Shown piece by piece: positions 35,271-43,718 of a DNA stretch of 64,000 nucleotides (positions are counted from its first letter, which is position 1; each line of letters starts with the position of its first letter). The stretch comes from Actinomadura violacea (GTDB taxonomy: Bacteria > Actinomycetota > Actinomycetes > Streptosporangiales > Streptosporangiaceae). The position numbers and the translations under genes were made by a program. The DNA lies in NCBI RefSeq assembly GCF_017573465.1, contig NZ_JAGEPF010000025.1:1-64000 (forward strand). The letters are read 5' to 3'. Under the pieces are notes generated by a model. That model did no database searches. It was not told the origin of the DNA and saw only the letters and a list, made by a program, of their open reading frames with translations.

Positions 35271-36845
35271 TCACTCGACTCCGATGAGCAGCGGGTAGCG
35301 GCGCTGCGCTCCGTCGTACAGGCCGACCTCCACGTCGGGGTGCCCGCCGCGCAGGTGGTCCTCCAGCCGCTCGGCCAGTCCGGGCGGGGCGTTCCGCCCG
35401 GCGATCAGCGTGACGAGCTCGCCGCCGCCCGACAGCATCCGGTCCAGGACGCGCCGGGCGACCTGCGCGACATCGCCGCCGATCGTCGCGACGTCGCCCT
35501 CGATCAGGCCGAGGACGTCGCCGGGACGGCACAGGCCGACGCTCGTCACCGCCTCCTCCGCCGCCACCTCCAGGTGCCCGAACCGGGTCGCGCCCGCGGC
35601 GCGGGTCATCGCGATGACGTCGTCGCCGAAGCGGCGCAGCGGGTCGTGCACCGCGAGCGCCGCGAGCCCCTGCACCGACGCCCTGGCCGGCACCACCGCG
35701 ATGCGGGCGCCGCCGTCGCGGGCGCGCTCGGCGGCGGCCTCGGCGAGCGCGAGCACCTCCGGCTCGTCCGGCAGCACCACCACCTCCTCGCCCGCCGCGA
35801 GGATCGCCTCGGCCAGCACCGCCAGCGGCGGCACCGCGCCCGGCTCGCGCCGCACGACCCGGGCACCGGCCTCCTCGAGCAGCGCGGCCAGCCCGTCGGC
35901 GGCGGTCACCGCGATCACGGCGCGGCCGGCGTGCGGCCGGTGCGGCGCGGCGTGCAGGTAGGTGACGCGGATGCGGTGCGGGCGCCCGGCGGCCAGGCCC
36001 GCCTCGATCGCGGCGCCCGCGTCGTCGACGTGCACGTGGACGTTCCACAGGCCGTCGCCGCCCACCACGACGAGGGAGTCTCCAAGGTCGTCGAGCCGTT
36101 CGCGCAGGTCATGGACGGCACCGTCCGGCGCGTCCAGCAGGTACATAACCTCGTATCCGGGACCCGGCGGCTCCGCGTGCCCGGCGGGCGGCGGCGCCGC
36201 GCCGGCGGTACGGGCCGGGACGTCGTAGTGCTCGGGGTATTCGTCGGTGACCACCGCGGCGAGCGCGTCGAGGACCACGCACAGCCCGGCGGCGCCCGCG
36301 TCCACCACGCCGCTGCGGGCCAGGACGTCGAGCTGGCCGGTGGTGCGGCGCAGCGCCCGCCGCGCCCCGTCCGCCGCCGCTCGGGCCGTCCCGGCGAGGT
36401 CCGTCCCGGACGCCGCCGACGCGGCCGCCGCCGCCTCGCCCAGCACGCTGAGGATCGTGCCCTCGACGGGATGCTCGACCGCCGCCCTGGCCAGCACGGA
36501 CGCGTGTTCCAGCGCCTCCGCGAGCGCCGCGCCGCCCGGCCGCGCCGGCGCGCCGAGCACGTCGGCCATGCCGCGGAGCACCTGGCTGAGGATCACACCG
36601 GAGTTCCCGCGCGCGCCCAGCAGCGCGGCCTGCGAGACCGCCCGCCAGGTGTCCGCCTCGCCCGCGCCGTCGGGCAGGCCGCCGGCCGCGTCCGCCGCCG
36701 CGAGGACGGTCAGGTGCAGGTTGGTGCCGGTGTCGCCGTCGGGGACGGGGAAGACGTTCAGCGCGTCGATCTCCCCGCGGGTGCGGCCGAGCGCGTCCGC
36801 CGCGAGCCTGCACCACCGCCGCACCACCGCCGCATCAAGGACCAT
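35271..36845 (-). CDS. DAK-domain (FakA/YloV-like) kinase
   Basis: A 524-residue protein with an N-terminal DhaL/DAK kinase domain (ALNVFPVPDGDTGTNLHLT, ALLGARGNSGVILSQ) and a C-terminal DegV-like half. In Firmicutes FakA phosphorylates fatty acids bound to FakB. Actinobacterial homologues always sit beside recG and rpmB but are less studied. The conserved PDGDTGTN supplies the metal/nucleotide-binding Asp residues. It lies 33 bases above recG and is divergent from rpmB. Confidence 0.92.
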   Translation of the reverse strand: MVLDAAVVRRWCRLAADALGRTRGEIDALNVFPVPDGDTGTNLHLTVLAAADAAGGLPDGAGEADTWRAVSQAALLGARGNSGVILSQVLRGMADVLGAPARPGGAALAEALEHASVLARAAVEHPVEGTILSVLGEAAAAASAASGTDLAGTARAAADGARRALRRTTGQLDVLARSGVVDAGAAGLCVVLDALAAVVTDEYPEHYDVPARTAGAAPPPAGHAEPPGPGYEVMYLLDAPDGAVHDLRERLDDLGDSLVVVGGDGLWNVHVHVDDAGAAIEAGLAAGRPHRIRVTYLHAAPHRPHAGRAVIAVTAADGLAALLEEAGARVVRREPGAVPPLAVLAEAILAAGEEVVVLPDEPEVLALAEAAAERARDGGARIAVVPARASVQGLAALAVHDPLRRFGDDVIAMTRAAGATRFGHLEVAAEEAVTSVGLCRPGDVLGLIEGDVATIGGDVAQVARRVLDRMLSGGGELVTLIAGRNAPPGLAERLEDHLRGGHPDVEVGLYDGAQRRYPLLIGVE

Positions 36846-37068
36846 CGGGTCATCTTGCAGTGCGTTCCCCGCCGGGCGCCAGACGCCCGACCGCGCCCCG
36901 CGAGGGCACTGACCGCGGCACCGATTCGCTTAGTCAGGGACCGTTCGGCTAGTCTGATCCGTGCGCCTCGTCCGAGGCGCGATCAGTGAGCGCCCACGAT
37001 GCCCGGCCCCGCCCGAGGCGGCGACGGGCGGCGCTCCGGTAGAGCATCGACACCACTTGGAGTTTCCC

Positions 37069-37263
37069 GTGGCTTCCGTCTGCGACGTCTGCGGCAAGGG
37101 ACCCGGTTTCGGCATGCGCGTCTCCCACTCGCACCGCCGCACCCCGCGCCGCTGGAACCCCAACATCCAGCGCGTGCGCGCCGTCGTGAACGGCAGCACC
37201 AAGCGGATCAACGCCTGCACCTCGTGCATCAAGGCCGGCAAGATCGTCAAGCCGACCGTCTGA
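37069..37263 (+). CDS. rpmB: 50S ribosomal protein L28
   Basis: A 64-residue L28 starting at the GTG 37069 with GGAG six bases upstream. CDVCGKGPGFG and CTSCIKAGK supply four Cys, so this is the zinc-binding form. VSHSHRRTPRRWNPNIQ is the L28 signature. Divergent from the DAK kinase; a likely -10 (TAGTCT) lies near 36951. Followed by an ideal terminator. Confidence 0.96.
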   Translation: MASVCDVCGKGPGFGMRVSHSHRRTPRRWNPNIQRVRAVVNGSTKRINACTSCIKAGKIVKPTV

Positions 37264-37284
37264 ACCGCGGGACGCGAGCCTGAG

Positions 37285-37318
37285 CCGGTTCATCGGGACT
37301 GCCCGATGAACCGGTTTT
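37285..37318 (+). terminator. Rho-independent terminator of rpmB
   Basis: A perfect 13-bp stem (37285-37297 with 37302-37314), a 4-base loop and TTTT. Textbook form. Confidence 0.9.
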
Positions 37319-37357
37319 CGCATGCCCGGACCCCTTTTCGTCGGACGGCGCCCGGCC

Positions 37358-37403
37358 GTCACGCGAGCGCGTGACCTGGCCGGTGGAGGCGAGCCTCCAC
37401 CGG
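37358..37403 (-). terminator. paired hairpins after thiD
   Basis: Two perfect stems: 8 bp with a 2-base loop (37358-37375) and 10 bp with a 4-base loop (37380-37403). With the rpmB terminator they make three hairpins in the convergent rpmB/thiD spacer. Likely thiD terminators. Confidence 0.6.
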
Positions 37404-37455
37404 GAAGATCGCGAAGCGATGCCGCGCCGCACGAACACGGTCGAGGGACGAGCCG

Positions 37456-38298
<843 letters not shown>

Positions 38299-38353
38299 GA
38301 CATCCACTTTATGGTGATCTGTCGTACGGCGCGGCGCGGCGTCCGGCCCGGGC

Positions 38354-39280
38354 TCACAGGATCGCGCAGGCCAGCCTGTTCATGATGCAGTACGTCGGCT
38401 TGTGCGGCTTGCCGGTCGCGGTGAAGACGAACCGGGCGGAGCCCCCGGGCGCGAGGCCCGCGCGGCCGCGGACGTAGGCGAGTTGCCCGGTCTTCACGAC
38501 GATCGCGCCGCTGACCGCGCCGACCGTCACGTTCGGGATCTTGAAGGCGAGCGCCCAGCGGGAGACCGGCTTCGGGCCCCGGTTGGTGACCGTGCCGGTG
38601 GCCCGGAACGCCGTGGCGGTCCGGGAGGTGACGTGGAAGGCGAGGACGAGCCCGTCGGGGCGGCTCGCCCGGCTGGCGCGCTGGCCCGGCCCGCGCTGGG
38701 AGACCTGGCTGTCGCGCGGGTCGGTGCCGGTCGGGTTCTTGGGGGCGCCGCCGGCGAAGTTGAGGGAGATCTGCTGGGTGCTCAGCGCGTACGCGACGAC
38801 GCCGACGGCGATCACGAGCGCGACGATCGGGAGCATCGGGACGGGGAGCGCGGAGACGAGCCGGGCCATCCTGGCCCGGGGGGAGGCGCCTTGCCCGGCG
38901 CCGGCGGTGGCGGAGTCGCCGCCGGATCCGGTCACGGGCTGTGCTTGGAGGGCCGCCGCGCCGACCGCGATGCGGTCGTCGGCGACGCGGTCGTCTCGTC
39001 CAGCCGGGCCCGCGGGGACGTCGCCGGGATAGTCCCCGGGATACGGCTCGAAACGGCGCTGGGGAGGCCCGTGCCCGCCCTGCGCCCCGGGCGGCGGAGG
39101 GCCGGCGGAGGAGGCGGGAGGGAACGGCTCGTAGGAGGAGAAGAACACCTGGTCGTCGGTCGGGCCGGAGAAGGCCTCGAAGGACGGACCGGGAGGAGCG
39201 CCGAGGTACGAACCCGCGGGCGCCGGATCGTCCGGCACGGGCTCCTCATCGGACTGCTCGCGCTTGGTGTGTCGTCCCAT
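38354..39280 (-). CDS. single-pass membrane protein with CBM2-like outer domain
   Basis: A 308-residue protein. A Pro/Gly/Asp-rich cytosolic region (~1-125) precedes one membrane helix (~145-168, VPMLPIVALVIAVGVVAYAL). An outer domain of ~110 residues has the beta-sandwich pattern of carbohydrate-binding module 2 (FRATGTVTNRGPKPVSRWAL, LAPGGSARFVFTATG) with two Cys near the C terminus. The aromatic sugar-binding face is not obvious, so ligand binding is unproven. The function of the long cytosolic tail is unknown. Two TACCAAA repeats lie at its promoter. Confidence 0.75.
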   Translation of the reverse strand: MGRHTKREQSDEEPVPDDPAPAGSYLGAPPGPSFEAFSGPTDDQVFFSSYEPFPPASSAGPPPPGAQGGHGPPQRRFEPYPGDYPGDVPAGPAGRDDRVADDRIAVGAAALQAQPVTGSGGDSATAGAGQGASPRARMARLVSALPVPMLPIVALVIAVGVVAYALSTQQISLNFAGGAPKNPTGTDPRDSQVSQRGPGQRASRASRPDGLVLAFHVTSRTATAFRATGTVTNRGPKPVSRWALAFKIPNVTVGAVSGAIVVKTGQLAYVRGRAGLAPGGSARFVFTATGKPHKPTYCIMNRLACAIL

Positions 39281-39303
39281 CCCATTCCTCTTCGATCACA
39301 GGA

Positions 39304-39325
39304 TGTATACCAAATCAGTACCAAA
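39304..39325 (-). promoter_or_regulatory. TACCAAA direct repeats at the promoter of the CBM2-like gene
   Basis: TACCAAA at 39308-39314 and 39319-39325, 11 bases apart (about one helical turn), overlap a minus-strand TATACA (39309-39304) that could be a -10 box some 24 bases before the start codon. The arrangement suits a regulator binding one face of DNA. Confidence 0.4.
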
Positions 39326-39370
39326 CATGCCTACCGGATGCGGGAAAGCACATCCTTGACAATGCACCGT

Positions 39371-40291
39371 TCACCCCCGGAAATGGTCCCATCCGGTGGC
39401 GTCCGGAACGCGGCCGTCGACGCGCACACCCGCACCCCTTCCTACGGTTCCGATCACCGTCCAGGACGGGGGCGGCGGCGAATCCGCCGGGAAGGTCGCG
39501 GCGAACCCGTGGTCCTCGCCGCCGGTGAGCACGTGCCGCAGCCCGTCCGGGCCGAGGACCTCCGGGACGACCAGTGTCGCGGAGTCGACGTCGATCCGCA
39601 CCCCGCTCGCCGCAGCGATGTGCCCGAGGTCCTGGACGAGGCCGTCGCTGACGTCGAGGAGCGCGGTCGCGCCGGCGGCCCGCGCCTCGGCGCCCGCCTC
39701 GTACGGCGGCTCGGGGCGGCGGTGCGCGGCGAGCAGCCCGGCGGGCCCGTCCCGCCCGTCGGCGAGCAGCGCCAGCCCGGCCGAGGCGTATCCGAGCCGG
39801 CCGCGCACCGCGACGAGGTCGCCGGGACGCGCGCCGGACCTCGTCAGCGGTTCCCCTCCCGCGAGGTCGCCGAGCGCGGTGACGGCGAGGGTGACCTCGG
39901 GGGCGCCGACCACGTCGCCGCCCGCGACGGACGCGCCGGCGCGGCGGCACTCGGCGGCGAGGCCGTCGTAGAGCCGTTCGGCCCAGGCCACGCCGGTGGA
40001 CGGCGGTGCCGCGAACCCGACGAGCAGCGCGGTCGGGCGCGCGCCCATGGCGACGACGTCGGCGAGGTTCTGCGCGGCGGCCTTGTGCCCGATGTCGTAG
40101 GGGGCGGACCAGTCGCGGCGGAAGTGCCGGCCCTCGACGAGCAGGTCGGTGGTGGCGACGACCCGGCCGTCGGGGGCGGCGATGACCGCGGCGTCGTCGC
40201 CGGGGCCGAGCCGGACGGCGGGCCCCTGCGGGAGCCGCCGCGTCAGCCGGCCGATCAGCCCGAACTCGCCCAGTTCCCCGATGGTGCCCAT
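39371..40291 (-). CDS. thiL: thiamine-monophosphate kinase
   Basis: Makes thiamine diphosphate from TMP. PurM-like fold: GELGEFGLIGRL, GPGDDAAVI, ATTDLLVEGRHFRRDW, the metal-binding LLDVSDGLVQDLGH, and a late TGGEDHGFAATFP. The ATG at 40291 gives 306 residues; upstream extension was rejected. Divergent from the Lrp-type gene. Confidence 0.96.
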   Translation of the reverse strand: MGTIGELGEFGLIGRLTRRLPQGPAVRLGPGDDAAVIAAPDGRVVATTDLLVEGRHFRRDWSAPYDIGHKAAAQNLADVVAMGARPTALLVGFAAPPSTGVAWAERLYDGLAAECRRAGASVAGGDVVGAPEVTLAVTALGDLAGGEPLTRSGARPGDLVAVRGRLGYASAGLALLADGRDGPAGLLAAHRRPEPPYEAGAEARAAGATALLDVSDGLVQDLGHIAAASGVRIDVDSATLVVPEVLGPDGLRHVLTGGEDHGFAATFPADSPPPPSWTVIGTVGRGAGVRVDGRVPDATGWDHFRG

Positions 40292-40470
40292 CCGCCCCGT
40301 CCCCGCCCCGTTCCCCACCCAGTGCCCGCCCGCCGACCGCGGCCCGCCGGCCTCGCCCGGGGCCGTGCACGCGCCGTGCACGCGCAGTGCGCCCCCCGGA
40401 CGCCCACGGCGCCGCCTAACACGATACGGTGACCGTCCGACGGCTATTTCTCCGCCCAGGGGAGGACGTG

Positions 40471-40704
40471 ATGGTGCAGGCCTACATCCTCATCCAGACC
40501 GAAGTGGGCAAGGCGGCCGAGGTCGCGGGGCACATCTCCGGCGTGCCCGGGGTGACCCTGGCGGAGGACGTCACGGGACCCTACGACGTGATCGTCCGAG
40601 CGGAGGCGCGGAATGTGGACGAGCTGGGCAAGCTCGTCGTCGCGCAGATCCAGACGGTCCAGGGCATCACGCGCACCCTCACCTGCCCCATTGTCCACAT
40701 CTAG
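40471..40704 (+). CDS. stand-alone Lrp/AsnC ligand-binding (RAM) domain protein
   Basis: A 77-residue protein consisting only of the Lrp/AsnC effector domain (MVQAYILIQTEVGKAAEVAG, VTGPYDVIVRAEARN), without a DNA-binding part. Such proteins form dimers to decamers that sense amino acids. The ATG at 40471 has GGGGAGG six bases upstream; GTG at 40468 is too close to it. Usual neighbour of thiL in actinobacteria. Function unknown. Confidence 0.88.
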   Translation: MVQAYILIQTEVGKAAEVAGHISGVPGVTLAEDVTGPYDVIVRAEARNVDELGKLVVAQIQTVQGITRTLTCPIVHI

Positions 40705-41164
40705 GTTCCGGTTCCGCTGGGCGCCGGTACTGCTGGCTCCGCTGGTGCTGCTGCCCGCCGCGTGCGGGGACGGCGCGGTGGAGGTGCCGGTCCCGCATCC
40801 GGACGCGGCGACGCAGCGCCTGTGCGAGGGGCTGCGGCTGCCCGCGAAGGTGCACGGCCAGTCGTTGCGCGACACGACACCGGACTCGCAGCTGACGGCG
40901 GCGTGGGGGTCGCCCGCGATCGCGCTGCGCTGCGGCGTGCCGGTCCCGGCCGCGCTGCGGCAGACGTCGCAGCTGGTCGACATCAACGGGATCAGCTGGT
41001 TCGGGGAGCCGGTGGACCGCCCGGTGACCTGGACGGCGGTGGGCCGGCAGGCGTACGTCGAGGTGACGGTCCCGGCGAAGTACCGGCCGGCCGGGGACGT
41101 GCTGATCGAGCTGACGCCCGCGATCAAGTCGACGATCCCGGCGAAGCCCGAGGGCCAGATCTAG
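40691..41164 (+). CDS. DUF3515 lipoprotein
   Basis: Secreted lipoprotein: hydrophobic signal (WAPVLLAPLVLLPAAC) with lipobox ending at Cys, then a ~130-residue domain with two more Cys (LCEGLRLPAKVHGQ, IALRCGVPVPAAL) matching DUF3515. The start is uncertain: a TTG at 40691, inside the end of the upstream gene, gives the shortest full signal peptide. Overlap suggests co-transcription with the Lrp-type gene. Confidence 0.82.
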   Translation: MSTSRFRFRWAPVLLAPLVLLPAACGDGAVEVPVPHPDAATQRLCEGLRLPAKVHGQSLRDTTPDSQLTAAWGSPAIALRCGVPVPAALRQTSQLVDINGISWFGEPVDRPVTWTAVGRQAYVEVTVPAKYRPAGDVLIELTPAIKSTIPAKPEGQI

Positions 41165-41192
41165 CGGGCACCGGAACCGGCCGGAACCGGAA

Positions 41193-41804
41193 CTAGCGGA
41201 CGCCGCCCTGTCCCCCGCCGGGCAGGATGAGCCGCGCCATCTCGGCGAGCCGGTCGGCCATGCGCGCGTAGGAGGTGTAGCCCATGCCGGCGTGCAGGAG
41301 CGCGCCGGAGTAGGCCAGTTCCAGCGCGCCGAGGACGGCCGGGTCGGCGTGCCCGCCGAGCGCGTCGCGCAGCCGGGTGCGGATCGCGACGCCGATGCGG
41401 GCGCGCAGCTCCCGGACGTCGGGGTCGGTGCCGAGCATCGCGGTGGTGCACGCGGCGGCGAGCTCCGGTTCGTCGGACACCAGCAGCGCGATCTCGCGCA
41501 GGACCCGCTCGACGCGGCCGGTGACGTCCGGGTCCCCGCCGGTCTCGAGGGGCGGCAGCGCGCTGAGCCGCCGCCAGAACACCTCGGTGATCAGGTGGTT
41601 CTTGGACGCGAAGTAGGTGTAGGCGGTGGCGGGCGCGACGCCCGCGCGGCGGGCGACGTTGCGGACGGTCAGCCCCTCGTAGCCGGTGTCGCGGACCTCC
41701 TCGACGGCGGCGTCGGTGAGCCGCCGCACGGTGTCGGCCTGCCGCGGCGTGAGGCGGCGGCGGGTGGGCTCGGTCGACACTTCCCCGGACACATGTCCAG
41801 ACAT
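41193..41804 (-). CDS. TetR-family regulator
   Basis: A 203-residue repressor type. The HTH lies near residues 25-70 (DTGYEGLTVRNVARRAGVAP, ATAYTYFASKNHLI). The C-terminal ligand domain is not assignable. The ATG at 41804 is used, but an inverted repeat (41784-41801) falls on codons 2-7. A start at the GTG 41780 would place that operator just upstream, so the true start may be internal. The same repeat recurs at 48766-48783, which predicts autoregulation and control of the SDR/MFS genes. Confidence 0.88.
   Translation of the reverse strand: MSGHVSGEVSTEPTRRRLTPRQADTVRRLTDAAVEEVRDTGYEGLTVRNVARRAGVAPATAYTYFASKNHLITEVFWRRLSALPPLETGGDPDVTGRVERVLREIALLVSDEPELAAACTTAMLGTDPDVRELRARIGVAIRTRLRDALGGHADPAVLGALELAYSGALLHAGMGYTSYARMADRLAEMARLILPGGGQGGVR
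41784..41801. promoter_or_regulatory. TetR-type operator at the regulator gene
   Basis: GGACA-CA-TGTCC with right flank AGA. The right half (TGTCCAGA) is identical to the perfect palindrome at 48776-48783 and the left half matches 6 of 8. It lies 127 bases or more upstream of the divergent hpnR-like gene. Confidence 0.6.
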
Positions 41805-41928
41805 TAGTTCAGCGGCCCCGCTCCGGCAACTCGTTAACTCTCCGTTGTCACGGGTAACACTCCGCTGTCCGGTGCGGATCATCCCCGTCACCGCCACGCA
41901 ACGACCGAGGCGCCTGGGAAGGGAACCG

Positions 41929-43404
41929 ATGCGCACTCTCCTGGTCCATCCCAGCGGACTGATGTACTCGGAGATCTTCCTGCGGCTCGAACCGCTCGGC
42001 GTCGAGCGGGTCGCGGGGGCGCTGCGCGCCGCGGGCCACGAGGTCCGGCTCCTGGACCTGCAGGTGTTCACGCACGAGGACCTGCGCCGCGAGCTGCGCG
42101 AGTTCCAGCCGGAGGCGGTCGGGTTCGGGGTGAACTACCTGGCCAACGTGCCGGAGATGATCGACCTGGCCAAGGAGGTCAAGCGGCGGCTGCCGCGGTG
42201 CTTCGTGTTCGCCGGCGGGCACAGCGTCTCGTTCATCGCCGCGCACGTCCTCGACCAAGCCAACGGGGCGCTGGACGCGGTGCTGCGCGGGGAGGGCGAG
42301 GTCGCGGCGCCGATGCTGCTGGAGGCCGCCCGCGACGGCGGCCTCGGCGAGGTGCCGGGCGCGGTCACCGCCGACGGCACCTGCAAGAAGGTGCCGCTGC
42401 TGCTCGACAGCCTGGACGCGCCCCGCCCCGCCCGCGACCTGACCCGCCGCCGCCACAAGTACTTCATCGGCGTCCTGGACCCGGCGGCGTCCATCGAGTT
42501 CACCCGCGGCTGCCCGTGGGACTGCTCGTTCTGCAGCGCGTGGACGTTCTACGGCCGCACGTACCGGAAGGTGTCGGCGGAGGCCGCGGCCGAGGAGATC
42601 GCCTCGATCCGCGAGCCCGGCCTGTTCATCGTGGACGACGTCGCGTTCATCAAGCCCGAGCACGGCGACGCGATCGCCGCCGAGGTGGAGCGGCGCCGCA
42701 TCCGCAAGGAGTACTACCTGGAGACCCGCGCGGACGTGCTGCTGCGCCACCCCGAGGTGTTCGAGCGGTGGCGGCGGCTCGGCCTGAACTACATGTTCCT
42801 CGGCATGGAGGCGCTGGACGAGGAGGGCCTCGACCGGTACCGCAAGCGGACGAGCCCCGACACCAACGTCAAGGCCCTGGAGCTCGCCCGCAAGATGGGC
42901 CTCACCGTCGCCGTCAACCTGATCGTGGACCCGACCTGGGACGCGCGGCAGTTCAAGCTCGTCCGCGAGTGGGCGCTGTCGGTGCCGGAGATCGTCAACC
43001 TCACGGTGATGACGCCGTATCCGGGCACGGAGATCTGGCACACCGAGTCCCGCAAGCTGACGACGCGCGACTACCGGCTCTTCGACATCCAGCACGCGGT
43101 GGTCCCGACGAACCTGCCGCTGTACGAGTTCTACCGCGAGCTGGTGAAGACGCAGTCGGTGATGAACCGCAAGCATCTCGGCGTCGCGGCGGCGGCGCAG
43201 ACGCTCGGCATCATGGGCCGCCACCTGTGGCACGGGCAGACGAACTTCGCCAGGTCGATCTGGAAGTTCCGGTCGGTCTACAACGCCGGCCGGCAGTACG
43301 GCGACCATCAGCGGAAGGTCCGCTACGAGCTGCCGGTGCCGGACCACCGCTCCGTGGGGCCGGCGGGCCGCAAGGAGCTGTACATCCACGAGCGCCAGCG
43401 CTAG
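41929..43404 (+). CDS. hpnR: hopanoid C-3 methylase-like B12/radical SAM protein
   Basis: A 491-residue B12-binding-domain radical SAM enzyme. The N-terminal half is a cobalamin-binding fold (LLVHPSGLMYSEIFLRLEPL). The [4Fe-4S] motif is Cys195-x3-Cys199-x2-Cys202 in TRGCPWDCSFCSAWTFYGR, and the PYPGTEIWHTESRKLTTRDY block follows. These match HpnR, which methylates hopanoids at C-3, closely. The ATG at 41929 has GAAGGGAA upstream. No other hopanoid gene (shc, hpnH) is in the window. It is divergent from the TetR gene, which may control it. Confidence 0.85.
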   Translation: MRTLLVHPSGLMYSEIFLRLEPLGVERVAGALRAAGHEVRLLDLQVFTHEDLRRELREFQPEAVGFGVNYLANVPEMIDLAKEVKRRLPRCFVFAGGHSVSFIAAHVLDQANGALDAVLRGEGEVAAPMLLEAARDGGLGEVPGAVTADGTCKKVPLLLDSLDAPRPARDLTRRRHKYFIGVLDPAASIEFTRGCPWDCSFCSAWTFYGRTYRKVSAEAAAEEIASIREPGLFIVDDVAFIKPEHGDAIAAEVERRRIRKEYYLETRADVLLRHPEVFERWRRLGLNYMFLGMEALDEEGLDRYRKRTSPDTNVKALELARKMGLTVAVNLIVDPTWDARQFKLVREWALSVPEIVNLTVMTPYPGTEIWHTESRKLTTRDYRLFDIQHAVVPTNLPLYEFYRELVKTQSVMNRKHLGVAAAAQTLGIMGRHLWHGQTNFARSIWKFRSVYNAGRQYGDHQRKVRYELPVPDHRSVGPAGRKELYIHERQR

Positions 43405-43414
43405 ACGCGGCTTG

Positions 43415-43496
43415 CGAGGCGGGTGGGATTCGAACCCACTCAGACATTGCACCTGTTTTACAGACAGGCCCGACTCTCCCGCGTCGGCGCCGCCCC
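43415..43496 (-). tRNA. atypical tRNA-like gene, anticodon GTA (Tyr-type)
   Basis: Cloverleaf on the minus strand. A 7-bp acceptor (43490-43496 with 43416-43422, one G-U) leads to a 5-bp D stem and a 5-bp anticodon stem with loop CTGTAAA, giving anticodon GTA at 43459-43461. A 12-base variable region and a 5-bp T arm with TTCGAAT follow. Oddities: base 8 is C rather than the near-universal U, there is no clear variable-arm stem (expected in bacterial tRNA-Tyr), the discriminator is G, and CCA is not encoded. It ends 10 bases from the convergent hpnR-like stop. Confidence 0.6.
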
Positions 43497-43500
43497 ATGC

Positions 43501-43517
43501 GCGGGCTCATGGCCCGC
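43501..43517 (-). other. hairpin between two tRNA-like genes
   Basis: GCGGGC-TCATG-GCCCGC, a perfect 6-bp stem in the 25-base spacer. It may be a processing signal or terminator. Confidence 0.5.
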
Positions 43518-43521
43518 TTCG

Positions 43522-43594
43522 TACCTCCGGAGGGATTCGAACCCCCAGCACACGGCACCTCATGCCGCTGTCTCTACCGTTGGACTACGGAGGC
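43522..43594 (-). tRNA. class I tRNA-like gene with GAG (Leu) anticodon
   Basis: A 73-base cloverleaf that fits standard numbering. It has U8, a 7-bp acceptor (closing pair G-U), T54-T55-C56, a 5-base variable loop and A73. The anticodon stem GCGGC/GCCGT closes loop ATGAGGT, so 34-36 is GAG, a Leu anticodon. Bacterial tRNA-Leu is class II with a long variable arm; this is class I. The D stem has only three sure pairs. CCA is not encoded. Confidence 0.6.
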
Positions 43595-43599
43595 TTGCG

Positions 43600-43673
43600 T
43601 GCGGCTCCCGGGATTCGAACCCGGAACGTCCACCATCTGGGGATGGCCCCTCTGCCTGTTGGGGTAGAGCCGC
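43600..43673 (-). tRNA. tRNA-like gene with abnormal anticodon arm
   Basis: Perfect 7-bp acceptor (43667-43673 with 43601-43607), U8-A9, perfect 4-bp D stem (CCCC/GGGG), 5-base variable loop and a perfect 5-bp T stem with TTCGAAT. The anticodon arm is odd. Forcing a 7-base loop gives CCCAGAT with C at position 33 (U33 is near universal) and anticodon CAG. The alternative is a better 5-6 bp stem closing a 4-base loop. CCA is not encoded. First tRNA-like unit after the micro-ORF, 5 bases from the next. Confidence 0.55.
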
Positions 43674-43718
43674 AGGTCGGTGCGAGGCGTCGCTCGCGGC
43701 GGCTCGGCCAGGGGGCCT

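Noticed and set aside
33117..36989. Plus-strand frame of ~1290 codons antisense to recG and the DAK gene
   Set aside because: Same effect; it crosses two real minus-strand genes and has no domain-like segments.
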